Shown here: piece after piece, positions 47,997 to 60,000 of the stretch
Layout of the letters: each line of letters opens with the position of its first letter
Numbering within the stretch: position 1 is the stretch's first letter
Assembly: GCF_964340395.1 (NCBI RefSeq)
Contig: NC_135558.1
Span: forward strand, 17,600,771 to 17,660,770
Origin: Glandiceps talaboti
Taxonomy: Eukaryota; Hemichordata; Enteropneusta; Spengelidae
Direction of reading: 5' to 3'
DNA length: 60,000 nt
Notes under the pieces: generated by a model
The model's input: the letters and a program-made list of their open reading frames with translations, nothing else
Database searches by the model: none
What the model was told of the DNA's origin: nothing
Program-made: the position numbers and the translations under genes

Positions 47997-50484
47997 TCAG
48001 ACAGTAGCTCCCTGAGCACCTGGTCCGTGAGTTGATTCTGAGGGTTGTGATGTGGTCGGTACAAAGCTTGTCATCTGAGGCATGGGTGGTAGGAACTTGG
48101 CCTTGACTTGGGCTGCCATCTGAGTAATCTCAGGATCTATATTTTCATACTGGCGTACTAATTGTGCAAATTTGATAGCACCTGGAGAGAGAAAAACAGT
48201 CCATTGGTTAAGTATTCTGTACATGTAACTTGTTTTCCAGGGAAATAGTATTTGGCAGCCATCTTGGAAAATGGCCACCATTTTGGATTTTCAAATGTCC
48301 AATCAGATGAATTCAAAAAATAACCCAATGGGAATATTTAGGCCAAGTTTCATACTTGTATCATCATTTGAACGTTTCTCCTACAAAATGGCCTTAATCT
48401 GCTCCACTAAAAGTGTAGAGACACTCAATTCTAAATTACGATACAATATACCTACTGTTTTGAGTCCATAAACATTCATTCTTACACACCTACTATAAAG
48501 CTGGGTGTGTCGGTGCTAAAATATGTAAATGTTTGTACAACAGGGACTGGCAACATCTTAAAGAGTTATGATATACACACCCCGGAACATGTCACCTCAA
48601 TGTGAATGACACATACCGGGTTCAAATTTGAAGTCTTTAACCTTCTCTAGACTAAAATGTGGTGGCACATCACTAATCCCGACTCCAGTATCGGAATTAA
48701 CTTGATATATCAGGTTTTTTAAATTCTGATTTCCAGTATCAAACACCTTTAGATTGTTTGTATGTTCAGTTTATTAATTATAACTTAGACCACTATAGTG
48801 GTCAGAGATCATAATAATAATAATAATCTTTATTTATACTGGATAGTTCTTTAAGTATATAAACACTTGTCTCCCAAGAAGTCCAGTGAGGGCCAATGCC
48901 CATACTTCATGGGTTCACTGTTAATGCAGGAGGAAACTGGAGTACATGGGGGAAACCTGCTCTGTACATTAGAGTCAAACTGAATGACACTCTTCTTACT
49001 TACAGCATGGTAAATTTAATCAAACCCTGAATGGGTTCAAACCCTGACTACAGTGGTACATGGTAAGAGGCACATGGTTTAACCACTCAAGTCACCAACA
49101 ATTACTAAGTTGATTTTCGCACATGTTGTAATTTTATACTCAAATAAATTCTTCACTTACCATCACCATCTGGAGTAAAGCCATATTTTTGTATCACTTC
49201 TTGTTGTATTTGTGTTGCCACGGGAAACACTATTTGCATCATCTTCATCATGTCATTGCCTGCATTGTCTTTAGCTTCTTCCATCCGTGTCTCATTGTCT
49301 GGTAGTTCAAACGCTGCCACAACATCTCTGAGGACGGCTGTAAAAAAATTAAAAAGAAGTATTTTGACTAAATATATCATCAAAAGATATATTTTTGTTA
49401 AAAAGGCAACAAATGAAATCTAACTCAGTTTCTCAAGTGTTCATCTCAGTTCTGCATCAAAATAATGCTATTGTCAAATACTACTGAGTTTTACCCGTCC
49501 GTCCCCCCCCCCCACCCACCCACCCACACACCCACCCACCAACCAGACACAGGTTCCAAAGTATAAACAAACAATCTTGCATACTCTTTTATTGCAGAAA
49601 TGCACAATAAAAGCTCACAACTGTGATCTGTGGAGAACTATGCTAACACAGTATGAGAGAACATCTAAAACAGCTGTTCCATTCTGGTAAGGACATAAAT
49701 GTATATGATATGTATGAATGTATTCATTTTCAGAGAACAGTTTCATTCACTGTCAGATGATACAAAGCCTGATTATGGCACTTGTACATGGTACTCCGTT
49801 TATCTGTCCATGGGTGTATTATAGGGGAGATCTGTCATACCATGGATGTATATTAAGGGACATATACCTCCATGGTCATATGTACTACCTAGCTGCAATA
49901 ATTGTAGCGTTTGCTGTGATTTTGATTCCGCTGTTTAACCCGAATCAAACGAAAAAGCCCTCAACATCACAGCAAACGCTACAATTATTGCAGCTACATA
50001 CCACCATGTGTTATGAGAGACTGACGGAGTACCACAAGTGCCGTACACAGACTACAAACCGGGTTTCTCCTAGGTAGTTTAACCCTATCCCTATCCCTAG
50101 TCCAACCTTCAACTCCCTACCTAGCTGAAGATTTGAATGCAAAATTCTGTTGACAGTCAGCTGTTCACCACTTTTTTGTTTGGAAGGTTCAAACCAATCC
50201 TAGCTCCCTAGCTTGAATACAAATGTGTATCTATGCTACTGTACCATCAGGCAACTGTTCCACATTATTACCCATTCATTTACTATTCTCAATAGTACAT
50301 TCCCCATTCATGGAGGTACAATGATCCACGATACTAGCACAGAATCAATCGAAACAATTGCTAATCGTAAGCTACAATCGTCGACAGTGGAACAGTTCTG
50401 TGTTCATCATCACTTCAAAACCGCCAGACTTTTCTTACCTCGTAACTGTTCTTGCGAGAGACTAGGCTGCAGAACTTGTGCCAT
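47997..50484 (-). CDS. C12orf57: C12orf57 / protein C10 homologue
   Basis: A small conserved animal protein; the human gene C12orf57 is needed for brain and eye development, and its biochemical role is unclear. Exons on the - strand: 50484-50439, 49337-49161 and 48181-47997, GT-AG with phase-1 joins, stop TGA at 47997-47999, product 135 aa (human ~126). Diagnostic stretches are RMEEAKDNAGNDMMKMMQ, VFPVATQIQQEVIQKYGF, FAQLVRQYENIDPEI and KFLPPM, all matching the family in order. The C-terminus is a Ser/Thr/Pro/Gly-rich tail. The start ATG gives MAQVLQPSLSQEQLR, like the short N-terminus of the family. The three-exon structure also fits the human gene. Intron 1 carries a perfect hairpin and intron 2 a SINE. 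Confidence 0.94.
48808..49100 (-). mobile_element. tRNA-derived SINE in intron 2 of the C12orf57-like gene
   Basis: Read on the - strand, a tRNA-like head with A-box-like TTGAGTGGTTAAAC and B-box-like GGTTTGAACCC is followed by a core containing TCCAGTTTCCTCC and an (ATT)n tail at 48808-48830. The AGGAGGAAACTGGAGTAC core is a motif I recognise from dispersed repeats of many marine animals. Confidence 0.7.
49890..49996. repeat. Perfect 31-bp hairpin in intron 1 of the C12orf57-like gene
   Basis: Arms 49890-49920 and 49966-49996 are exact inverted copies (core GTAGCGTTTGCTGTGAT). The 45-nt spacer itself contains TTTGATTC and GAATCAAA. The flanks (CATGGTCATATGTAC / ATACCACCATG) also pair imperfectly. 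Confidence 0.9.
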
Positions 50485-51227
<743 letters not shown>

Positions 51228-52481
51228 AATAATCGTTTTGTAAAGTACCTAGACAAGTTTAATATTTTGTATGAGCACCAATATGGGTTCAGAGAAAAAC
51301 ACAGTTGTCGAGTTTCCCTTTTAAGTCTGATCCAGTGTCTGCTTGATCAATTAGATGATGGCGCTGCATCTTTTGGCATGTTTATTGACTTCGCCAAGGC
51401 TTTTGATACTGTGAACCATGACATTTTAATATCAAAACTTCAACATTATGGTATTAGAGGGTTACCATCACAGTGGTTCACAAGTTACTTACAATCCAGG
51501 AGTCAATATGTTAGCATTGGCAACACTGAATCAAAGAAACAATATATTAAATGTGGTGTACCTCAAGGGTCGATCCTTGGCCCGATTCTCTTTCTAATCT
51601 ATATAAATGACATTCCAAATTATTCTTCAGACTTTTTCAATTTTAGGCTGTATGCCGATGACTCTAACCTATTTCATGCTATGCGTATATCAAATTTACA
51701 TTACCTTGATACTATTAATTCAGAATTTTCAAAAGTGATTCAGTGGTGTGATGTGAATAAATTGACCATCAATGCAGCAAAGACAGTTTACATGCTCATT
51801 GGGGGAAAACAAATAGTCAGGAACGATGAGGGCAGTGTTTATCTTAAGGGCGTTAAACTGAATGAAGTTGATTGTACATCTTTTATTGGGGTTCTAATGG
51901 ACAATCAGTTAAAATGGAAAAGTCACATTATGGGTGTAAAAAAGAAAATCTGTAGGTTGACTGGAATCTTCTACAAATTAAGATATATTGTTCCACAATC
52001 CACATTATTAATGCTGTATAATACTTTCATCTTACCTCACATTTCATTTGGCTTAGAGGTATGGGGAAGTACGTTTAAATCATTTCTAAATGATATTTTT
52101 GTTATTCAAAAACGGATTGTACGCATTATTTCAGGCAACAAATATAATTCCTACAGTGCCCCTTTATTCAAAAAACTCAAGATTCTCAATATATACAATC
52201 AATTCAAGCTACAGGTCGCAATTTTCGTACATGACGCACTTCACGACAGACTCCCATCGCATTTTAAATCGTATTTTACCCATTTAGAACATGTTTATGG
52301 AACTCGTTCAAAAGATCGAAATATACTTCACCCCCCTAAATTCAAGAGTAGATTAGGTCAAACATCCATCAAATTTGTTGGTCCCATGGTGTGGAACAGT
52401 ATTCCAGAACACATTAAAGATATCCATTCAAGAAACAGGTTTAAACTCGATTTCAAGGACTACTTGTTGTTAAATTCATAA
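51228..52481 (+). CDS. Non-LTR retrotransposon reverse transcriptase (5'-truncated)
   Basis: One continuous frame of ~417 residues with RT motifs in order: YGFREKHSC (20-28), FIDFAKAFDTVNHDIL (53-68), GVPQGSILGP (111-120) and YADD (143-146), followed by a thumb region and a conserved C-terminal domain (GPMVWNSIPEHIK). It would copy element RNA at a nicked target. The endonuclease and N-terminal parts are missing. The apparent start is a GTG at the truncation edge, so this is not a natural start. The motif set is of the CR1/Jockey group. The frame has no stops, so the insertion is probably recent. Confidence 0.95.
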   Translation, partial: NNRFVKYLDKFNILYEHQYGFREKHSCRVSLLSLIQCLLDQLDDGAASFGMFIDFAKAFDTVNHDILISKLQHYGIRGLPSQWFTSYLQSRSQYVSIGNTESKKQYIKCGVPQGSILGPILFLIYINDIPNYSSDFFNFRLYADDSNLFHAMRISNLHYLDTINSEFSKVIQWCDVNKLTINAAKTVYMLIGGKQIVRNDEGSVYLKGVKLNEVDCTSFIGVLMDNQLKWKSHIMGVKKKICRLTGIFYKLRYIVPQSTLLMLYNTFILPHISFGLEVWGSTFKSFLNDIFVIQKRIVRIISGNKYNSYSAPLFKKLKILNIYNQFKLQVAIFVHDALHDRLPSHFKSYFTHLEHVYGTRSKDRNILHPPKFKSRLGQTSIKFVGPMVWNSIPEHIKDIHSRNRFKLDFKDYLLLNS

Positions 52482-52800
52482 TTTGTCTTTACATTGATCA
52501 CTATGTATATGTATATATTCTGTTGGTGTATTGGATTTATACTTTTGTATGCGTTTCTTTCTTTCGCTGTGTTTTTGTTTTCATTTTTCTTACTCAGTGT
52601 GTTTTTCATGAACTGCGTTTAAAATAGGAACACGTCAAATAACTGATTTTGTAAAAAAATAATATAAATATTGTAACGAGGCTGAACTCGATTAGTTGCT
52701 TGACCAACTATTTTCAGTCTTTTTCTCTACAGTACAATGTATATAAAAAACTGCTATGTATTATTATCATTAATTTGAGAATAAATTATTATTATTATTA
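51228..52800 (+). mobile_element. CR1/Jockey-type LINE fragment
   Basis: The RT frame is followed by a ~300-bp 3' UTR ending in (ATT)n at about 52783-52803. The 5' edge abuts degenerate ATTCA repeats and the 3' edge passes straight into ATTC repeats, so the element is bracketed by one microsatellite type. Confidence 0.88.
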
Positions 52801-53167
52801 TTATTCATCCATTCATTCATTCATCCATCCATCCATCAATCCATTCATTCATTCATTCCTACATTTATTCATTCATTCATTTATTAATTCATTCATTCAT
52901 TCACCCACTCACTCACTCACTCATTCATTCATTCATTCATTCATTCATTCATTCATTCATTCATTCATTCATTCCTCCCTCCCCCTCACTCATTCCTCCC
53001 TCAATCACACACACACTCCCACACTCACTAACTCACTCATTCCCTCCCCCTCACCCACTCACACTCACTCATTTCCTCCCTCCCTCACCCATTCATTCCT
53101 CCCTCCTTCCCTCACTCACTCACTCCCTCACTCACTCACTCACTCACTCACTCACTCACTCACTCAT
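52783..53167. repeat. (ATT)n, (ATTC)n and (CTCA)n arrays
   Basis: ATT units, then ATTC/ATCC units to ~52975, CTC- and ACTC-rich sequence, and (CTCA)n at about 53113-53167. The HSFIHSFI open frame is repeat translation. Confidence 0.95.
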
Positions 53168-55911
53168 GATCATACATACCAATTCTTTTATTCTTTCAAT
53201 TGTTTCTTGTACGCTGAGCTATGATGCACACTGACTTGGTGTGATTTGTAACAGCGTACAAATTAACGTCTATTTGTTTTCGTACCCTAACGTTTAGTTA
53301 CCATGGTTACGTTCCGTCCGAAATGTAACGAATAATGAACTTTGAATGGGGTGTGATTGACTGCAAATGTCTAAATTAAACAATAATAATACTTTATTTC
53401 CACTAGATTAAAATTATACAACTCAAACAATACAAATTGAGTGAACAACAAAATACCACTGATGAGCAGACGTGGAAATGAGGACAAAAACAAGTTGACA
53501 AAACCACGAATCGGAGTTTGACCTCACAATGAAGAACATTAGACAATAATATATGCAAATTTACAGAAAGAGAAACTTACAAATAATAATGAAAAAAGAC
53601 CCTGATAAAAAACTTATGATGATAATTAAATGTGTGATAATAAATATTAAAAGGTAACCCACAATGTTCGTTAGACCATGAAGATAAATTATATATTACT
53701 GTACAAGATCCATTGCTAGGCTAGCTAGACATACTAGTCATATACGTGACAGGTGGATATATGTCTGGTAGAGCATCGTGTTGCACTATCATGTACATGT
53801 GAATGTGAGGGTATTTGCATGATAAAAAAGCCATGACTATATATAGCTATGGACAGTAAAAGCCGACGCTCTATTGCACCCATTCTCCGCATTCACTGCT
53901 GTCTGTACATGCCTTCGAATATATAACACACAAACAACAGACTTGGTAGTCTTTTGTACCCTTCAAAACCGAGAGTTGAATGATCATTGGAAAGTCAAGG
54001 TAATCTTGCAATTTTTCGTGATTTTACGTGTACAATATATGTTAATTATTATTATTTTATAACAGACAGTTCACGAGCGAATTTCTGAGCCCATCTACGT
54101 CACTGGAGTGTTTCTATATCTGCATGTGGTTCATGGCCTTCATTTTATGCAATTTTAATTTTGACTGGCAAGTAAAAACTTGCTGTAGTTCAAGAGCCCT
54201 AAATGTGGGGATAGTGCAAAGAAAATATGACTGCAATTGACCCATATGGAATGTAATTAGTATACTACTTCAGTCATGATAAACCCTACGCCATGAGCTG
54301 TACATGTACAGACCAACACCGTGAATTACAATGCCGGTCGCATTAAAATATTAGATAACTGCTTATAAAAGTCGCTGCCAAGGTACCGCTAAGAGTTTTA
54401 CGCCGCACGCGGAACATTTGTGATAGAAGGTCCATTTACCGTTCTATTTTCTAAGTACAGTCCCTCTGTCACAGAGAGACGTGTTCGAAGTCAAACTGAC
54501 TAAATAATCAGTTATGTTAGAAACAACGAAAATGTATTATATCACATCTGTGCAGGTGAGAGCCACTCGTCATAATAGTCGTTTTTTTTTCAAACGAGGG
54601 AAGCCTAGCGCCTCAGCAATATCGATCTATGATATACACGGTCGATATTAGCTAGCACCATCAATAACCCTCGTCTGTACACACACTACAGAATCATGAA
54701 TGGTGATGAATATACTAATGGAATGCCAAGCATCACTTGAGAAGACTCGAGTCTCTCAGCACAGTATCAATTTTAGAACTAAATGGACACAATTTATGAT
54801 GCACCACCAGACCACAAATCACCTTTACTGGTGTAAACACCCTGTTACCGCGTACATTGAAACTACAATATCTTACTGAACATAAAATGAAGGCTGTTGT
54901 AATTTGACCTTTGTCGGCCACGTTTCACAGTACGGTGTAGCTATCCAACACCTGGGGCCTCCACGCTAACACATCTGATTTCAAAATGGAAACCATAATA
55001 TTTATGTAATACCTTTTAGTACGGAATTAACATATAATCATAATAATCTAGGTCTCAAATTAAGCATGAATTTTATTTACAGACACCTATATTCTGAAAC
55101 ACAAAGTGAATTAATTCGAATGTAACCACAAATTCTTGTGGCTTTGCAATCCATGATGGCTAAATTTTCTATCTCTACACCCCCCCCCCTTCCCCAAATA
55201 TGCAGGAAAAAACTACAATAAAGTCGATATGAAACACAGGAACCGCATCAGACGTGACTGTATATGGTGACTTCGATGAATTGTATGGAGATTGTTAATT
55301 GAAGCAACTACCATTTTGCATGGAGACTGCAATTTCTGAAAGGGGATCAAAGGTCACAACGTAGCTTACTATCATATCATAATGTGTCAGGAGATGCTGT
55401 TATATCATAATATGAAATTCTACGCACATCTTTAAAAACAAATGAAAATTAAAAGAAAGAGAGCGAGCGAGCGGAAAGTGAGTAAAAAATACATATCCTG
55501 GTGTAGTAGTACACAAGAAACTGAAAAATACATGAGTGAAAAGAAAACAGAACGAGCAGTTATGCAAACTGACCACCGACAAAAAGAAACCTCACAGACG
55601 GTCGAGCAAGTTCAATAATCTCATATTCTCCAGAATTGCTTCCAAATAAGTTAGTTGGGAATATTGTATACCCAGATTGGATAAATAAGTTAGTTGGGAA
55701 TATTTTATACCCTGATTGGATATAATTATCCAGATTGGGAAATATGCCTGACTGTAATTAAGTTAAGTACGTATTATTGGTTGAAAGTTATATTTAATAA
55801 GTTACAGATCGTGCAACTTTGATTTCGCCCTTTCCTACCATCAGAGCTCACTGAGCTCCCCAGCTCAGAAAAGAAAGACAATTTTACCCTGAAGACGACC
55901 TTCCATGTACA

Positions 55912-55912
<1 letters not shown>

Positions 55913-55981
<69 letters not shown>

Positions 55982-55983
55982 GG
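55913..55983. repeat. (TAG)n microsatellite
   Basis: About 19 TAG units followed by a few TGG units. Confidence 0.96.
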
Positions 55984-57157
55984 TTGATAGTGACTTGTGA
56001 CAGTTTACAATTATATAGATCTATAGGAACACATAAGGAGAAACATTTGCACCTTTGGGCTTGTAAGTCAAACTTTTCCAAAACATCAAATAAGCAGTAC
56101 AGTTGTCTAGTACTAAAGAAATAATTTAAGTTTTTATCACAACAATGCAAATATCTACAAAATAAATTATACATTACTTATATATATATATATTATCGTT
56201 CTCTTCTTTTGCTGAAGGTACTTTCAATAAATTTTGCTAGTGGTCGAATGCAAATATTTAAAAGGAATATAAAAAAACCGTCTGGTCAGAACTTAAATTT
56301 ATGAAAGCGTCATCTCTTCGCTAATTAATTCAAATATAACATTTCTGAGATCATCGCAAAGTTCACATTCTCACAACATATTACTAATGGGTTTTGCATT
56401 TTCTACTTCTCCTGAGTTCCAATGGATGCACAATCGATTGGACAAGGCGTACATTCACTAAAACGATCAACTTCAATAAAAGTTACATTACAGTTAAAGT
56501 TTTACAAATAGTACAATAAAGCGGTGCAATACAATTTTATCGATTTCTGCTATCATTTAATAAATAAAGTTACAGTATGGGGATACTAAAATGACAACAA
56601 CAGCCTTAGACTGAGGGAAGAAATAAAATAAAGATTTTAGATTTTTTATACACTATAATAGTGCGATGTCCCAATACATTATATCTGTAGAGTGCGCATA
56701 CTATCTAGAGACGGTCGGGTTGCCTTCATGTCGTGGAACACACTATTTCTAAGTCTGGTTCCATGCCCGTGATTCTATATGCAGCTCAACACATACATGT
56801 ACACATACGAATTGAAATCAAGAGAATATGTTCCCTAAAGTATTTTAAGTGGTAAACGTTTGAGCATTGTGTGTATTCAACACTTCTAAACGGGCCTGAC
56901 TTTCCAGTTCAATAGATTGGTTGACTAGTATGCCCTGGAGAGAAATCTTTGTTTGACCCCCCAATGATGTAATAAAAGTATTCAAGGACATCAATTCTTT
57001 CATACTGTACCACATTTGGTAAACAAACATATAACCTGACCAGAAATAACACACGCCCTCTATATCTTTCTATGTTATGTGACCTGTTTTTTGTTTTACT
57101 TCTCTGTCTGTCTGTACTGTCTGTCTGTCAATCTACATGCCTGTCTCTGTCTGTCTG

Positions 57158-57280
<123 letters not shown>

Positions 57281-58986
57281 CAAATCCCCAAGGTTCTAAA
57301 ATTCACATCTATGTGTTACCCCTGCATACGTCATCAGTCTTTAATCAATCGTTCGTCTAGGCCTGACGTTAGAACGAACTGAACAATTACTAGATCAACA
57401 CAAAGATAAAAATACAAATGCAATGTGAAACAAAGTTTCGAAAAATTATACGCTTTATGTTTTCAACTTGTAAGTAAGCGATTTGACGTTGTCATGGTTT
57501 TGTTTGAAATTCACGATTTTCGGAATTCACTCGATTGCGAAAGGTCACGTGGACATGCACGGTTGTTATTTGATTGGTTGGAACATAGGTATTGCGCTCC
57601 TGGTGGTGTGTACGTATACATGGTATGGGTTTCCCCTCTCTATAGTGGTCTAAGACTGTACACAATAACTTAGAACATAGCAAACCTTGACATTTCCTCA
57701 CTTCCACTTATTGCGCTTGAAAACAAAAACCGCAGAGATAGCGACTAAAATACGCTTGAGTACATGAACACACTGTACAAGAAGTCTGATGACTAGTAAA
57801 AAGAAATACTCTTTGAGATCTAGCTGACATGTGAAGACTGTAAAATTGCAAAATTTCCAAGTAGCAAAAATAATTTTCCAGGGTAATTTTCCACTCAGTG
57901 ACACGACACTGACTGAAAGCCCATATTTGTTGTATGCTAGGGAGACGAATCATTCTAACTCCCTAGCTTGGAGATAATCATAAATATGTATGTATATATT
58001 GTACAATCGGCCCACTGTTCTCCATTCTTGCCGACTGATGAAGCACATCGGTCACACGATAGTGACAATCATTTTGAGTTAAACGGATAAACAAAAGTCT
58101 TGGGTATTCAAACGGATGAGGGACTTTACTGACATGCACTTATCATTCGAGACAACCATTGAACAGTGCGATTGATTGTTAGAGAGACTTGTGTACTTCG
58201 AATTCCTATTTATAGAACAGGTCTTGCTTTCCATTCAATAAAAACACCTGATTTTTAGAACATTTAACTTCGCTTTCACAACCATTTTCACATATGCAAT
58301 TCGACGAATGTTTGGTCAAAGACGGTGTTGATAAAGCATTACTCTTTCTCAAGAAACCTCGTCCCCAATTTCATATCTGATCAAAATATGAATGATGGTT
58401 ATACAAATATTCAACTTTATGATATGTGTCATGTTCGGTATATATCAAAACTTGTCTGATAAGTTATTCGATCATATATAGTCGACGCCACAGAATTTTG
58501 ACATTTATTTCGTTGCAGCAAACTTATTCAATAGACGGTGATGTCTCCTTTGTTATAAAGTTACCCTGAACATATGGAAAATCGACATTGCTATGTGAAA
58601 AATACTTGGGTTTGTTTAGTGAATTCGTACTCGGTGAGCAATTCATCGAATCACGATGGTGTTGCGAGAAGAATTGCAGAGCAATATTGACTCACCTTTC
58701 ACCGATCCAGTTAGAACTTAAGATGTCTACAATACACCTGTTGTGTAGTCACTATACATTGAAACCTTACACACAGTAATTGGGATTTCATCTGTAGCTA
58801 GCATAAAGTCCCATAACCAAGAAATGCTCAATAGAGATATCCATCAAACCATTCGTCATGGTTCCGAGCAGCGGAAATTAACGAAATTGGCCGCAAATAC
58901 GCACATTTTTACATCTTCCGTTTGTATTTGATAAGTATATTATTCTCATACTAATATAATTTGAGCTAATAAATGCGGTGCACAGT

Positions 58987-58990
<4 letters not shown>

Positions 58991-59065
<75 letters not shown>
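58991..59065. repeat. (GT)n microsatellite
   Basis: A ~37-unit dinucleotide run. Confidence 0.97.
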
Positions 59066-59066
<1 letters not shown>

Positions 59067-59760
59067 CCGCATTTACCGTCACGGTGTCTGAATATTGAGA
59101 ACACCAAATTAAATTGAATAAAATCTTTCACGGTGTAATCCCGACACGTCAAGTCGAGCGTAAATGAATTAAAGTAACTATTCACTCCGAACAGTGACTG
59201 ACATGCGCAGTAAAATGTATTCATTGACTTTTTTGCAATAAATTGAATCTAATAACCCTTGCTCGGTCATTTAAAGATCTCACAAGTATGCTTGCAGTAT
59301 ATACGGTGATGACCACGAACGTTGATTCTGTATGTTTACCTACTTACTAAACAGAGTCTTAGCTGAGTGAGAACCGGACAACAGATCCATAGACGAGTGA
59401 TTCGCTGACATCGCTTTCATATGTTAAACACGGTGGAAACCAGCGAATGTCTCGTTTTGTCCCTTTGCAAAAAGTCCAGTTTTCTGAAAAGAAATCGCGA
59501 AAACATCGGTGTAATGAGTTACAATTGTTATTCCAATCTGATTCATTAACACTTTGTGTGTCGTTTGTTTGTTCAGTGGCTCTTCACCTGTTACGTTAAC
59601 CAAGATAACAATGTTATTCAGCAAACTTGCCAAGTGGTATTTAAGCGTTCGCTTCGTTACGCCTACATTCCTGGGTGCTGTACACCTTGACACAATTTAT
59701 TAGCAAAGCCGGTGTTTTTCACGCGACTTTGGAACCAAGGGCTCGCTGTGCAAAAAAAAA

Positions 59761-59842
59761 ATGGACGGGTTTCGGGACTTTCGACTTCTCTACAATGCGT
59801 ATACACCAGGAAGAAAGTTTGTCTTCTCCCGGAGCAACAGAA
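59761..59842 (+). CDS. Candidate first coding exon (weak)
   Basis: ATG at 59761 opens a 27-codon frame (MDGFRDFRLLYNAYTPGRKF and seven more residues) that meets a strong donor, AA|GTAAGT, at 59843. An exon of this kind would continue beyond the window. I do not recognise the peptide. Chance occurrence is quite possible. Confidence 0.25.
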
Positions 59843-60000
59843 GTAAGTATCGTATGCATTTCGCGGTTTACGTTTTTCGATACTTTAAGTCGCCAACATT
59901 ATCTTGTAATGTTGTTGTAACGGTTTACATACATGGGCTCAACCAACAGGAAAAACATAACGGAGCGAATTTGGGTCAAGTAGCTAGATCGAAGAGACTC

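Noticed and set aside
57425-57673. 82-codon + strand frame near the right end
   Set aside because: No family motif and no splice context that supports it.

Overview
The window is animal (metazoan) nuclear DNA. Every protein gene except a retrotransposon is split by GT-AG introns, the sequence is AT-rich, and it is crowded with microsatellites, fold-back elements and SINE-like repeats of the kind seen in marine invertebrate genomes. The gene families (arginase, histamine N-methyltransferase-like, DED caspase, C12orf57) do not fix the phylum. A hemichordate, cephalochordate or lophotrochozoan would all fit, and I do not claim one.

Layout. Positions 3413-34806 hold a tandem array of three arginase genes on the + strand. 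Copy A shows only exons 5-8 (3413-6826). Copy B (14962-25274) and copy C (28067-34806) are complete, with eight exons each and identical intron positions and phases. Between A and B, on the - strand, lies a complete three-exon HNMT-like methyltransferase (9071-13310). A DED-bearing caspase (six exons, 393 aa) is on the - strand at 38058-43584. A C12orf57/protein C10 homologue (three exons, 135 aa) is on the - strand at 47997-50484. A CR1/Jockey-type LINE fragment with an intact reverse-transcriptase frame is at 51228-52800. From about 53.2 kb to the end I see no convincing gene, only a weak candidate first exon at 59761-59842.

Most notable: arginase copy B keeps an open frame and consensus splice sites but has lost three of the six manganese ligands of the family (His to Ser, Asp to Gly, His to Cys). 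It also has a three-codon deletion just after a retained metal-ligand pair, and it alone carries an in-frame basic N-terminal extension resembling a mitochondrial presequence. Copy C has all ligands. This looks like an arginase pseudoenzyme beside a catalytically competent sister. The neighbouring HNMT-like enzyme has changed two of the three residues that contact histamine in the human enzyme, so its substrate is probably different.

The non-coding part is unusually structured: a ~1 kb palindrome of two head-to-head composite elements with a third copy in a caspase intron; a ~0.9 kb palindrome whose arms run into complementary ACAT/ATGT tracts just upstream of the HNMT-like gene; a ~100-bp terminal-inverted-repeat family confined to the arginase A-B interval; a ~400-bp inverted-repeat family in arginase introns; and a 724-bp TA-flanked element made of repeated words. 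All gene models come from reading splice sites and frames by eye, without alignment or expression data.
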